Assembly (NCBI GenBank): GCA_964036315.1
Contig: CAXIWW010000817.1
Coordinates: 2,081,501-2,145,500, forward strand
Direction: 5' to 3'
Source of the DNA: Acanthosepion esculentum
Taxonomy: Eukaryota > Mollusca > Cephalopoda > Sepiida > Sepiidae
Length of the DNA: 64,000 bases
Position numbers and translations under genes: made by a program. The notes beneath the pieces are model-generated. The model ran no database searches. It was not told the origin of the DNA and worked only from the letters and a program-made list of their open reading frames with translations. Within the stretch, counting starts at the first letter, position 1, and each line of letters begins with the position of its first letter. Below are positions 25,093 to 37,200 of this stretch, piece by piece.

Positions 25093-26186
25093 GACGTAGT
25101 GTATCATCTTACACAAGACGGTGAAATATTGACCGGAAGCCAAGAGGTCAGAGGCCATGCTGCTGGGCGTAGTCTAAAATCTTACATTAGACGCTCACAT
25201 ATGGACCGGAATCCAACAGATCAGAGGCCATGCTGCTGGGCGTAGTTTATCTTTTTATATTAGACGCTCAAATATGCACCAGAAACCAAGAGGTCAGAAA
25301 CACGGCTGCTGGACGTAGTATATCATCTTACAGAAGACGCTCAAATATGGACCGGAAGCCAACAGGTCTGATGCCATGCTGCTTGATGTAGTCTAAAATC
25401 TTACATTAGAGGCTCAAATATGGACCGGAAACCAACAGATCAGAGGCCATGCTGCTGGACGTAGTATATCTTTTTACATTAGACGCTCAAATATGCACAA
25501 GATACCAAGAGATCAGAAGCAGGGCTGCTGGACGTAGTGTATCATCTTACACAAGACGCTCAAATATGAACCTGAAGCCAACAGGTCAGAGGCAATGCGG
25601 CTGGACGTAGTCTAAAATCTTACATTGGACGCTCAAATATGGTCCGGAAACCAACAGATCAGAGGCCATGCTGCTGGACGTAGTTTATCTTTTACATTAG
25701 ACGGTCAAATATGCACCAGAAACCAAGAGATCAGAAACAGGGCTGCTGGACGTAGTGTATCATCTTACACAAGACGCTCAAATATGGACCGGAAGCGAAC
25801 AGGTCAGAGGCCATGCTGCTGGATGTAGTCTAAAATATTACATTAGACGCTCAAATATGAACCGGAAACCAACAGATGAGAGGCCATGCTACTGGACGTA
25901 GTTTATCTTTTTACATTAGACGCTCAAATATGCACCAGAAACCAAGAGATCAGAAACAGGGCTGCTGGACTTTGTGTATCATATACACAAGACGCTCAAA
26001 TACGGACCGGAAACCAAGAGTTCAGAGGCCATGCTGCTGGACGTAGTCTAAAATCTTACATTAGACGCTCAAATATGGACCGGAAACCAACAGATCAGAG
26101 GCCATGCTGCTGGGCGTATTTTATCTTTTTACATTAGACGCTCAAATATGCACCAGAAACCAAGAGATCTGAAAAAGGGCTGCTGG

Positions 26187-26405
26187 ACGTAGTGTATAAT
26201 CTTACACAAGACGCTCAAATATGGACCGGAAGCCAACAGGTCAGAGGCCATGCTGCTGGACGTAGTCTAAAATCTTACATTAGACGCTCAAATATGAACC
26301 GGAAACCAACAGATCAGAGGCCATGCTGCTGGACGTAGATTATCTTTTTACATTAGACGCTCAAATATGCACCAGAAACCAAGAGATCAGAAACAGGGCT
26401 GCTGG
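26187..26405 (+). repeat. Family B 219-bp trimer higher-order unit (example)
   Basis: A clean trimer: gamma 26,187-26,259, alpha 26,260-26,332 and beta 26,333-26,405, each exactly 73 bp. The same gamma-alpha-beta order is read on the other strand of the reversed arm, so the trimer existed before the array was inverted. Confidence 0.85.
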
Positions 26406-29400
26406 ACGTTGTGTATCATCTTACACAAGACGCTCAAATATTGACCGGAATCCAATAGTTCAGAGGCCATGCTGCTGGACGTAGTCTAAAATCTTACATT
26501 AGACGCTCAAATATGGACCGGAAACCAACAGATCAGAGGCCATGCTGCTGGACGTAGTTTATCTTTTTACATTAGACGCTCAAATATGCACCAGAAACCA
26601 ACAGATCAGAATCATGGCTACTAGACGTAGTGTATCATCTTACACAAGACGCTCAAATATGGACCGGAAGCCAACAGGTCAGAGGCAATGCGGCTAGACG
26701 TAGTCTAAAATCTTACATTGGACGCTCAAATATGGTCGGGAAACCAACAGATCAGAGGCCATGCTGCTGGACGTAGTTTATCTTTTTACATTAGACGCTC
26801 AAATATGCATCAGAAACCAACAGATCAGAATCATGGCTGCTGGACGTACTGTATCATCTTACACAAGACGGTCAAATATGGACCGGAAGCCAAGAGGTCA
26901 GAGGTCATGCTGCTGGTCGTAGTCTAAAATCTTACATTAGAGGCTCAAATATGGACCGGAAACCAACAGATCAGAGGCCATGCTGCTGGACGTAGTTTAT
27001 CTTTTACATTAGACGGTCAAATATGCACCAGAAACCAAGGGATCATAAACAGGGCTGCTGGACGTAGTGTATCATCTTACACAAGACGCTCAAATAGGGA
27101 CCGGAAGCCAACAGGTCAGAGGCCATTCTGCTGGACGTAGTCTAAAATCTTACATTAGACGCTCAAATATGGACGGGAAACCAAGAGATCAGAGGCCATG
27201 CTGCTGGACGTAGATTATCTTTTTACATTAGAGGCTCAAATATCCACCAGGAGCCAACAGATCAGAATCACGGCTGCTGGACGTAGTGTATCATCTTACA
27301 GAAGACGCTCAAATATGGACCGGAAGCCAAGAGGTCAGAGGCCATGCTGCTGGACCTAGTCTAAAATCTTACATTAGACGCTCAAATATGAACAGGAAAC
27401 CAACAGATCAGAGGCCATGCTGCTGGACGTAGATTATCTTTTTACATTAGACGCTCCAATATGCACCAGAAACCAAGAGATCAGAAACAGGGCTGCTGGA
27501 CGTTGTGTATCATCTTACACAAGATGCTCAAATATGGACCGGAAACCAAGAGTTCAGAGGCCATGCTGCTGGACGTAGTGTAATATCTTACATTAGACGC
27601 TCAAATATGGACCGGAAACCAACAGATCAGAGGCCATGCTGCAGGACGTAGTTTATCTTTTTACATTAGAGGCTCAAATATCCACCAGAAGCCAACAGAT
27701 CAGAATCACGGCTGTTGGACCTAGTGTATCATCTTACACAAGACGCTCAAATATGGACCTGAAGCCAACAGGTCAGAGGCAATGCGGCTGGACGTAGTCT
27801 AAAATCTTACATTAGACGCTCAAATATGGACCGGAAACCAACAGATCAGAGGCCATGCTGCTGGACGTAGTATATCTTTACATTAGACGCTCAAATATGC
27901 ACAAGATACCAAGAGATCAGAAACAGGGCTGTTGGACGTAGTGTATCATCTTACACATGACGCTCAAATATGGACCTGAAGCCAACAGGTCAGAAGCAAT
28001 GCAGCAGGACGTAGTCTATAATCTCACATTGGACGCTCAAATATGGTCCGGGAACCAACAGATCAGAGGCCATGCTGCTGGAGGTAGTTTATCTTTTTAC
28101 ATTAGACGCTCATATAGGCACCAGGAACCAACAGATCAGTATCATGGCTGCTGGACGTAGTGTATCATCTTACACAAGACGCTCAAATATGGACCGGAAG
28201 CCAACAGGTCAGAGGCCAAGCTGCTGGACGTAGTTTAAAATCTTACATTAGACGCACAAATATGGACCGGAAACCAACAGATCATAGGCCATGCTGCTGG
28301 ACGTAGATTATCTTTTTAGATTACACGCACAAATATGCAGCATAAACCAATAGATCAGAAACAGGGCTGCTGGACGTAGTGTATCATCTTACACAAGACG
28401 CTCAAATATGGACCGGAAGCCAACAGGTCAGAGGCCATGCTGCTGGACGTAGTCTAAAATTTTATATTAGACGCTCAAATATGGACCGGAAACCAACCGA
28501 TCAGAGGCCATGCTGCTGGACGTAGTATGTCTTTTTACATTAGACGCTCAAATATGCACAAGATACCAAGAGATCAGAAACAGGGCTGCTGGACGTAGTG
28601 TATCATCTTACACAAGACGCTCAAATATGGACCTGAAGCCAACAGGTCAGAGGCAATGCGGCTGGACGTAGTCTAAAATCTTACATTAGACGCTCAAATA
28701 TGGTCGGGAAACCAACAGATCAGAGGCCATGCTGCTGGAAGTGGTTTTATCTTTTTACATTAGACGCTCATATAGGCACCAGAAACCAACAGATTAGAAT
28801 CATGGCTGCTGGACGCAGTGTATCATCTTACACAAGAGGGTCAAATATGGACCGGAAGCAAAGAGATCAGAGTCCATGCTGCTAGTCGTTGTCTAAAATC
28901 TTACATTAGAGGCTCAAATATGGATCGGGAGCCAACAGGTCAGAGGCCATGCTGCTGGATGTAGTCTAAAATATTACATTAGACGCTCAAATATGAACCG
29001 GAAACCAACAGATCAGAGGCCATGCTGCTGGACGTAGATTATCTTTTTACATTAGACGCTCAAATATGCACCAGAAAACAAGTGCACAGAAACAGGTCTG
29101 CTGGACGTAGTGTATCATTTTACAGAAGACGCTCAAATATGGACCGGCAGCCAACAGGTCAGAGGCCATGCTGCTGGACGTAGTCTAAAATCTTACATTA
29201 GACGCTCAAATATGTACCGGAAACCAACAGATCAGCGGCCATGCTGCTGGACGTAGTTTATCTTTTTACATTAGACGCTCAAATATACACCAGAAACCAA
29301 CAGATCAGAATCATGGCTGCTAGACGTAGTGTATCATCTTACACAAGACGCTCAGATATAGTCCGGAAGCCAACAAGTCAGAGGCCATGCTGCTGGACGT

Positions 29401-31167
29401 AGTCTAAAATCTTACATTAGACGCTCAAATATGGACCGGAAACCAACAGATCAGAGGCCATGCTGCTGGACGTAGTATATCTTTTTACAGTAGACGCTCA
29501 AATATGCACCAGAAACCAATAGATCTGAAACAGGGCTGCTGGACGTAGTGTATAATCTTACACAAGACGCTCAAATATGGACCGGAAGCCAACAGGTCAG
29601 AGGCCATGCTGCTGGACGTAGTCTAAAATCTTACATTATACGCTCAAATATGAACAGGAAACCAACAGATCAGAGGCCATGCTGCTGGACGTAGTTTATC
29701 TTTTTACATTACACGCTCAAATATGCACCAGAAACCAAGAGATCAGAAACAGGGCTGCTGGACATAGTGTATCATCTTACACAAGACGCTCAAATATGGA
29801 CCGGAAGCCAACAGGTCAGAGGCTATGCTGCTCGACCTAGACTAAAATCTTATATTAAACGCTCAAAATATGGACCGGAAACCAACAGATCAGAGGCCAT
29901 GCTGCTGGACGTAGTATATCTTTACATTAGACGCTCAAATATGCACAAGATACCAAGAGATCAGAAACAGGGCTGCTGGACGTAGTGTATCATCTTACAC
30001 AAGACGCTCAAATATGGACCTGAAGCCAACAGATCAGAAGCAATGCGGCTGGACGTAGTCTAAAATCTTACATTGGTCGCTCAAATATGATCCGGAATCC
30101 AACAGATCAGAGGCCATGCTGCTGGACGTAGTTTATCTTTTTACATTAGACGCTCATATAGGCACCAGAAACCAACAGATCAGAATCATGGCTGCTGGAC
30201 GTAGTGTATCATCTTACACAAGAGGGTCAAATATGGACCGGAAGCCAAGAGGTCAGAATCCATGCTGCTGGTCGTAGTCTAAAATCTTACATTGGACGCT
30301 CAAATATGGTCCGGAAACCAACAGATCAGAGGCCATACTGCTGGACGTAGTTTATCTTTTACATAAGACGGTCAAATATGCACAGAAACCAAGAGATCAG
30401 AAACAGGGCTGCTGGACGTAGTGTATCATCTTACACAAGACGCTCAAATATGGACCGGAAGCCAACAGGTCAAAAGCCATGCTGCTGGACGTATACTAAA
30501 ATCTTACATTAGACGCAAAAATATGGATCGGAAACCAACAGATCAGAGGCCATGCTGCTGGTGGTAGTCTAAAATCTTACATTAGACGCTCAAATATGAA
30601 CCGGAAACAAACAGATCAGAGGCCATGCTTCTGGACGTAGATTATCTTTTTACATTAGACGCTCAAATATGCACCAGAGACCAAGAGATCAGAAACAGGG
30701 CTGCTGGACGTTGTGTATCATCTTACACAAGACGATCAAATATGGACCTGAAACCAAGAGTTCAGAGGCCATGCTGCTGGACTTAGTCTAAAATCTTACA
30801 TTAGACGCTCAAATATGGACCGGAAACCAACAGATCAGAGGCCATGCTGCTGGGCGTAGTTTATCTTTTTACATTAGAGGCTCAAATATCCACCAGAAGC
30901 CAACAGATCAGAATCACGGCTGCTGGACTTACTGTATCATCTTACACAAGACGCTCAAATATGGACCGGAAGCCAACAGGTCAAAAGCCATGCTGCTGGA
31001 CGTATACTAAAATCTTACATTAGACGCAAAAATATGGATCGGAAAGCAACAGATCAGACGCCATGCTGCTGGACGTAGTTTAACTTTTTACATTAGACGC
31101 TCAAATATGCACAAGAAACCAAGAGATCTGAAACAGGGCTGCTGGACGTAGTGTATAATCTTACACA

Positions 31168-31227
31168 AGACGCTCAAATATGGACCGGAAGCCAACATAT
31201 CTTTTTCTGGTGCATATTTGAGCGTCT
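31168..31227. other. Orientation switch J3 in family B
   Basis: The forward array ends inside a gamma monomer and the reversed array begins inside a beta monomer. The arms 31,168-31,189 and 31,206-31,227 are complementary at 20 of 22 positions. The 16-nt spacer 31,190-31,205 ends in TATCTTTT, which matches the start of a forward beta monomer rather than the continuation of either arm. Unlike the switches in A, the two arms pair different monomer types, so the trimers are out of register. Confidence 0.8.
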
Positions 31228-34200
31228 AATGTAAAAAAGATAAACTTCGTCCAGCAGCATGGCCTCTGTTCTGATGATTTCCGGTCCATATTTGTGCGTC
31301 TAATGTAAGATTTTAAACTACGCCCAGCAGCATGGCCTCTGACCTGTTGGCTTCCGGTCCATATTTGAGCGTCTTGTGTAAGATGATACACTACGTCCAG
31401 CAGCCCTGTTTCTGATCTCTTGGTTTCCGGTCCATATTTGAGCCTCTAATGTAAGATTTTAGACTACGACCAGCAGCATGGACTCTGACCTCTTGGCTTC
31501 CGGTCCATATTTCACACTCTTGTGTAAGATGATACACTACGTCCAGCAGCCATGATTCAGATCTGTTGGTTTCTGGTGCCTATATGAGCGTCTAATATAA
31601 AAATATAAACTACGCCCAGCAGCATGGCCTCTGATCTGTTGATTTCCGGACCATATTTGAGCGTCTAATGTAAGATTTTAGACTACGTCCAGCCGCATTG
31701 CTTCTGACCAGTTGGCTTCAGGTCCATATTCGAGCTTCTTGTGTAAGATGATACACTACGTCCAGCAGCCCTGTTTCTGATCTCTTGGTATCTTGTGCAT
31801 ATTTGAGCGTCTAATGTAAAGATATACTACGTTCAGCAGCATGGCCTCTGATCTGTTGGTTTCCGGTCCATATTTGAGCGTCTAATATAAGATTTTAGAC
31901 TACGTCCAGATGCATAGCCTCGGACCTGTTGGCTTCCGGTCCATATTTGAGCGTCTTGTGTAAGATGATACACTACTTCCATCAGCTCTGTTTCTGATCT
32001 CTTGGTTTCTGGTGCATATTTGAGCGTCTATTGTAAAAAGATAAACTACGTGCAGCAGCATGGCCTCTGATCTGTTGGTTTCCTGTTCATATTTGAGCGT
32101 CTAATGTAAGATTTTAGACTACGTCCAGCAGCATGGCCTCTGACCTGTGTGCTTCCGGTCCATATTTGAGCCTCTAATGTAAGATTTCAGACAACCACCA
32201 GCAGCATGGACTCTGACCTGTTGGCTTCCGGTCCATATTTGAGCCTCTTGTGTAAGATGATACACTACGTCCAGCAGACATGATTCTGATCTGTTGGTTT
32301 CTGGTGCATATTTGAGCGTCTAATGTAAAAAGATAAACTACGTACAGCAGCATGGCCTCTGATCTGTTGGTTTCCGGACCATATTTGAGCGTCCAATGTA
32401 AGATTTTAGACTACGTCCAGCCGCATTGCCTCTGATCTGTTGGCTTCAGGTCCATATTTGAGCGTCTTGGGTAAGATGATACACTACGTCCAGCAGCCCT
32501 GCTTCTGATCTCTTGGTATCTTGTGCATCTTTGAGCGTCTAATGTAAAAAGATATACTACGTCCAGCAGCATGGCCTCTGATCTGTTGTTTTCCGGCCCA
32601 TATTTGAGCCTCTAATGTAAGAGTTTAGACTACGACCAGCAGCATGGACTCTGACCTCTTGGCTTCCGGTCCATATTTCACCCTCTTGTGTAAGATGATA
32701 CACTACGTCCAGCAGCCATGATTCTGATCTGTTGGTTTCTGGTGCATATTTGACCGTCTAATGTAAAAAGAGAAACTACGTCCAGCAGCATGGACTCTGA
32801 TCTGTTGGATTCCGGTCCATATTTGAGCGTCTAATGTAAAAGGTAAAATACGTCCAGCAGCATGGCCTCTGATCTGTTTGTTTCCGGAACATATTTGAGC
32901 GTCCAATGTAAGATTTTAGACTACGTCCAGCCGCATTGCCTCTGACCTGTCGGCTTCAGGTCCATATTTGAGCGTCTTGTGTAAGATGATACACTACGTC
33001 CAGGAGCCCTGTTTCTGATCTCTTGGTATCTTGTGCATATTTGAGCGTCTAATGTAAAGATATACTACATCCAGCAGCATGGCCTCTGATCTGTTGGTTT
33101 CCGGTCCATATTTGAGCGTCTAATATAAGATTTTAGACTACGTCCAGCAGCATAGCTTCTGACCTGTTGGCTTCCGGTCCATATTTGAGCGTCTTGTGTA
33201 AGATGATACACTACTTCCATCAGCTCTGTTTCTGATCTCTTGGGTTCTGGTGCATATTTGAGCGTCTAATGTAAAAAGATAAACTACGTCCAGCAGCATG
33301 GCCTCTGATCTGTTGGTTTCCGGTCCATATTTGAGCGTCTAATGTAAGATTTTAGACTACGTCCAGCAGCATGGCCTCTGACCTGTTGGCTTCCGGACCA
33401 TATCTGAGCGTCTTGTGTAAGATGATACACTGCGTCTAGCAGCCATGATTCTGATCTGTTGGTTTCTGGTGCATATTTGACAGTCTAATGTAAAAAGATA
33501 AACTACGTCCAGCAGCATGGCCTATGATCTGTTGATTTCTGGTCCATATTTGAGCGTCTAATGTAAGATTTTAGACAACGTCCAGCAGCATGGCCTCTGA
33601 ACTCTTGGTTTCCGGTCTGTATTTGAGCATCTTGTGTATATGATACACAACGTCCAGCAGCCCTGTTTCTGATCTCTTGGTTTCTGGTGCATATTTGAGC
33701 GTCTAATATGAGATTTTGGACTACGTCAAGCAGCATAGCCTCTGACCTGTAGGCTTCCGGTCCATATTTGAGCGTCTTGTGTAAGATGATACACTACTTC
33801 CATCAGCTCTGTTTCTGATCTCTTGGTTTCTGGTGCATATTTGAGCGTCTAATGTAAAAAGAATAACTACGTCCAGCAGCATGGCCTCTGATCTGTTAGT
33901 TCCCGGTCCATATTTGAGCGTCTAATGTAAGATTTTAGACTACGTCCAGCAGCATGGCCTCTGACCTGTTGGCTTCCGGTCCATATTTGAGCGTCTTGTG
34001 TAAGATGATACACTACGTCCAGCAGCCCTGTTTCTGATCTCTTGGTTTCTGGTGCATATTTGAGCGTCTAATGTAAAAAGATATACTACGTCCAGCAGCA
34101 TGGCATCTGATCTGTTGGCTTCCGGTCCATATTTGTTCGTATAATATAAGATTTTAGACTACGTCCAGCAGCATAGCCTCTGACCTGTTGGCTTCCGGTC

Positions 34201-37200
34201 CATATTTGAGCGTCTTGTGTAAGATGATACACTACGTCCAGCAGCCCTGTTTCTGATCTCTTAGTTTCTGGTGCATATTTGAGCGTCTAATGTAAGATTT
34301 TAGACTACGTCCAGCAGCATGGCCTCTGACCTCTTGGCTTCCGGTTCATATTTGAGCGTCTTGTGTAAGATGATACACTATGTCCAGCAGCCATGATTCT
34401 GATCTGTTGGTTTCTGGTGCATATTTGAGTATCTAATATAATATTTTAGACTACGTCCAGCAGCATAGCCTCTGACCTGTTGGCTTCCGGTCCATATTTG
34501 AGCGTCTTGTGGAAGATGATACACTACGTCCAGCAGCCCTGTTTCTGATCTCTTGGTTTCTGGTGCATATTTGTGCGTCTAATGTAAAAAGATACACTAC
34601 GTCCAGCAGCATGGCCTCTGATCTGTTGGCTTCCGGTCCATATTTGAGCGTCTTGTGTAAGATGATACACTACGCCCAGCAGCCCTTTTTCTGATCTCTT
34701 GGTTTCTGGTGCATATTTGAGCGTCTAATATAAAAAGATAAACTACGTCCAGCAGAATGGCCTGTGATCTCTTGGTTTGCGGTCCATATTTGAGCGTCTA
34801 ATGTAAGATTTTTGACTACGTCCAGCTGCATGGACTCTGACCTGTTGGCTTCCCGACCATATCTGAGCGTCTTGTGTAAGATGATACACTACGTCTAGCA
34901 GCCATGATTCTGATCTGTTGGTTCCTGTTGCATATTTGAGCGTCTAATGTAAAAAGATAAACTACGACCAGCAGCATGGCCTCTGATCTGTTGGTTTCCG
35001 GTTCATATTTGAGCGTCTAATGTAAGATTTTAGACTACGCCCAGCAGAATAGCCTCTGACCTGTTGGATTCCGGTCCATACTTGAGCGTCTTGTGTAAGA
35101 TGATACACTACGTCCAGCAGCCCTGTTTCTGATCTCTTGGTTTCTGGTGCATATTTGACCGTCTACTGTAAAAAGATAAACTACGTCCAGCAGCATGGCC
35201 TTTGATCTGTTGGTTTCCGATCCATATTTGAGCGTCTAATGTAAGATTTTAGCCTACGTCCAGCAGCATGGCCTCTGACCTGTTGGCTTCCGGACCATAT
35301 CTGAGCGTCTTGTGTAAGATGATACACTACGTCTAGCAGCCATGATTCTGATCTGTTGGTTTCTGGTGCATGTTTGAGCGTCTAATGTAAAAAGATAAAC
35401 TACGACCAGCAGCATGGCCTCTGATCTGTTGGTTTCCGGTCCATATTTGAGCCTCTAATGTAAGATTTTAGACTACGACCAGCAGCATGGACTCTGACCT
35501 CTTGGCTTCCGGTCTATATTTGAGCGTATTGTGTAAGATGATACACTACGTCCAGCAGCCATGATTCTGATCTGTTGGTTTCTGGTGCATATTTGAGCGT
35601 CTAATGTAAAAAGATAAGCTACGTACAGCAGCATGGCCTCTGATCTGTTGGTTTCCGGACCATATTTGAGCGTCCAATGTAAGATTTTAGACTACGTCCT
35701 GCCGCATTGCCTCTGACCTGTTGGCTTCAGGTCCATATTTGAGCGTCTTGTGTAAGATGATACACTACGTCCAGCAGCCCTGTTTCTGATCTCTTGGTAT
35801 CTTGTGCATATTTGAGCGTCTAATGTAAAAAGATAAACTACGTCTAGCAGCATGGCCTTTGATCTTTTGGTTTCTGGTCAATATTTGAGCGTCTAATGTA
35901 AGATTTTAGACTACGTCCAGCAGCATGGCCTCTGACCTGTTGGCTTCCGGACCATATCTGAGCGTCTTGTGTAAGATGATACAATACGTCTAGCAGCCAT
36001 GATTCTGATCTGTTGGTTTCTGGTGCATATTTGACCGTCTAATGTAAAAAGATAAACTACGTCCAGCAGCATGGCCTATGATCTGTTGGTTTCCGGTCCA
36101 CATTTTAGCGTCTAATGTAAGATTTTAGACAACCCCAGCAGCATGGCCTCTGAACTCTTGGTTTCCGGTCCGTATTTGAGCGTCTTGTGTATATGATACA
36201 CAACGTCCAGCAGCCCTGTTTCTGATCTCTTGGTTTCTGGTGCATATATGAGCGTCTAATGTAAAAAGATAATCTACGTCCAGCAGCATGGCCTCTGATC
36301 TGTTGGTTTCCGGTTCATATTTGAGCGTCTAATGTAAGATTTTAGACTACGCCCAGCAGTATGGCCTCTGACCTGTTGGCTTCCGGTCCATATTTGAGCG
36401 TCTTCTGTAAGATGATACACTACGTCCAGCAGAACTGTTTCTGATCTTTTGTTTTATGGTGCATATTTGAGCGTCTAATGTAAAAAGATAAACTACGTGC
36501 AGCAGCTTGGCCTCTGATCTGTTGGTTTCCGGTTCATATTTGGGCGTCTAATGTAAGATTTTAGACTACGTCCAGCAGCATGGTTTCTGACCTGTTGGCT
36601 TCCGGTCCATATTTGAGCGTCTAGTGTAAGTTGATACACTACGTCCAGCAGCCCTGTTTCTGATCTCTTGGTTTCTGGTGCATATTTGACCGTCTAATGT
36701 AAAAAGATAAGCTACGTACAGCAGCATGGCCTCTGATCTGTTGGTTTCCGGTCCATATTTGAGCGTCTAATATAAGATTTTAGACTACGCCTAGCAGCAT
36801 GGCTTCTGAGCTGTTGGCTTCAGGTCCATATTTGAGCGTCTTGTGTAAGATGATACACTACGTCCAGCAGCCCTGTTTCTGATCTCTTGGTATCTTGTGC
36901 ATATTTGAGCGTCTAATGTAAAAAGATATACTACGTCCAGCAGCATGGCCTCTGATCTGTTGGTTTCCGGTCCATATTTGAGCGACTAATATAAGATTTT
37001 AGACTACGTGCAGCAGCATAGCCTCTGACCTGTTGGCTTCCGGTCCATATTTGAGAGTCTTTTGTAAGATGATACACTACGTCCAGCAGCCCTGTTTCTG
37101 ATCTCTTGGTTTCTTGTGCATATTTGAGCGTCTAATGTAAAAAGATATACTCCGTCCAGCAGCATGGCCTCTGATCTGTTGGTTTCCGGACCATATTTGA

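Larger units (their letters stand above)
25087..31189 (+). repeat. Family B 73-bp satellite, forward arm
   Basis: Tandem 73-bp monomers, for example ACGTAG at 26,041, 26,114, 26,187, 26,260, 26,333 and 26,406. Three types alternate in the order gamma (TGTATCATCTTACACAAGAC, ending CAACAGGTCAGAGGCCATG), alpha (TCTAAAATCTTACATTAGAC, ending CAACAGATCAGAGGCCATG) and beta (TTTATCTTTTTACATTAGAC, with TGCACCAGAAACCAAGAG and AAACAGGGCTG). All share GCTCAAATATG and GCTGCTGGACGTAG. Occasional breaks of the order occur, for example alpha followed by alpha near 28,880-28,990 and 30,540-30,610. No gene seen. Confidence 0.95.
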
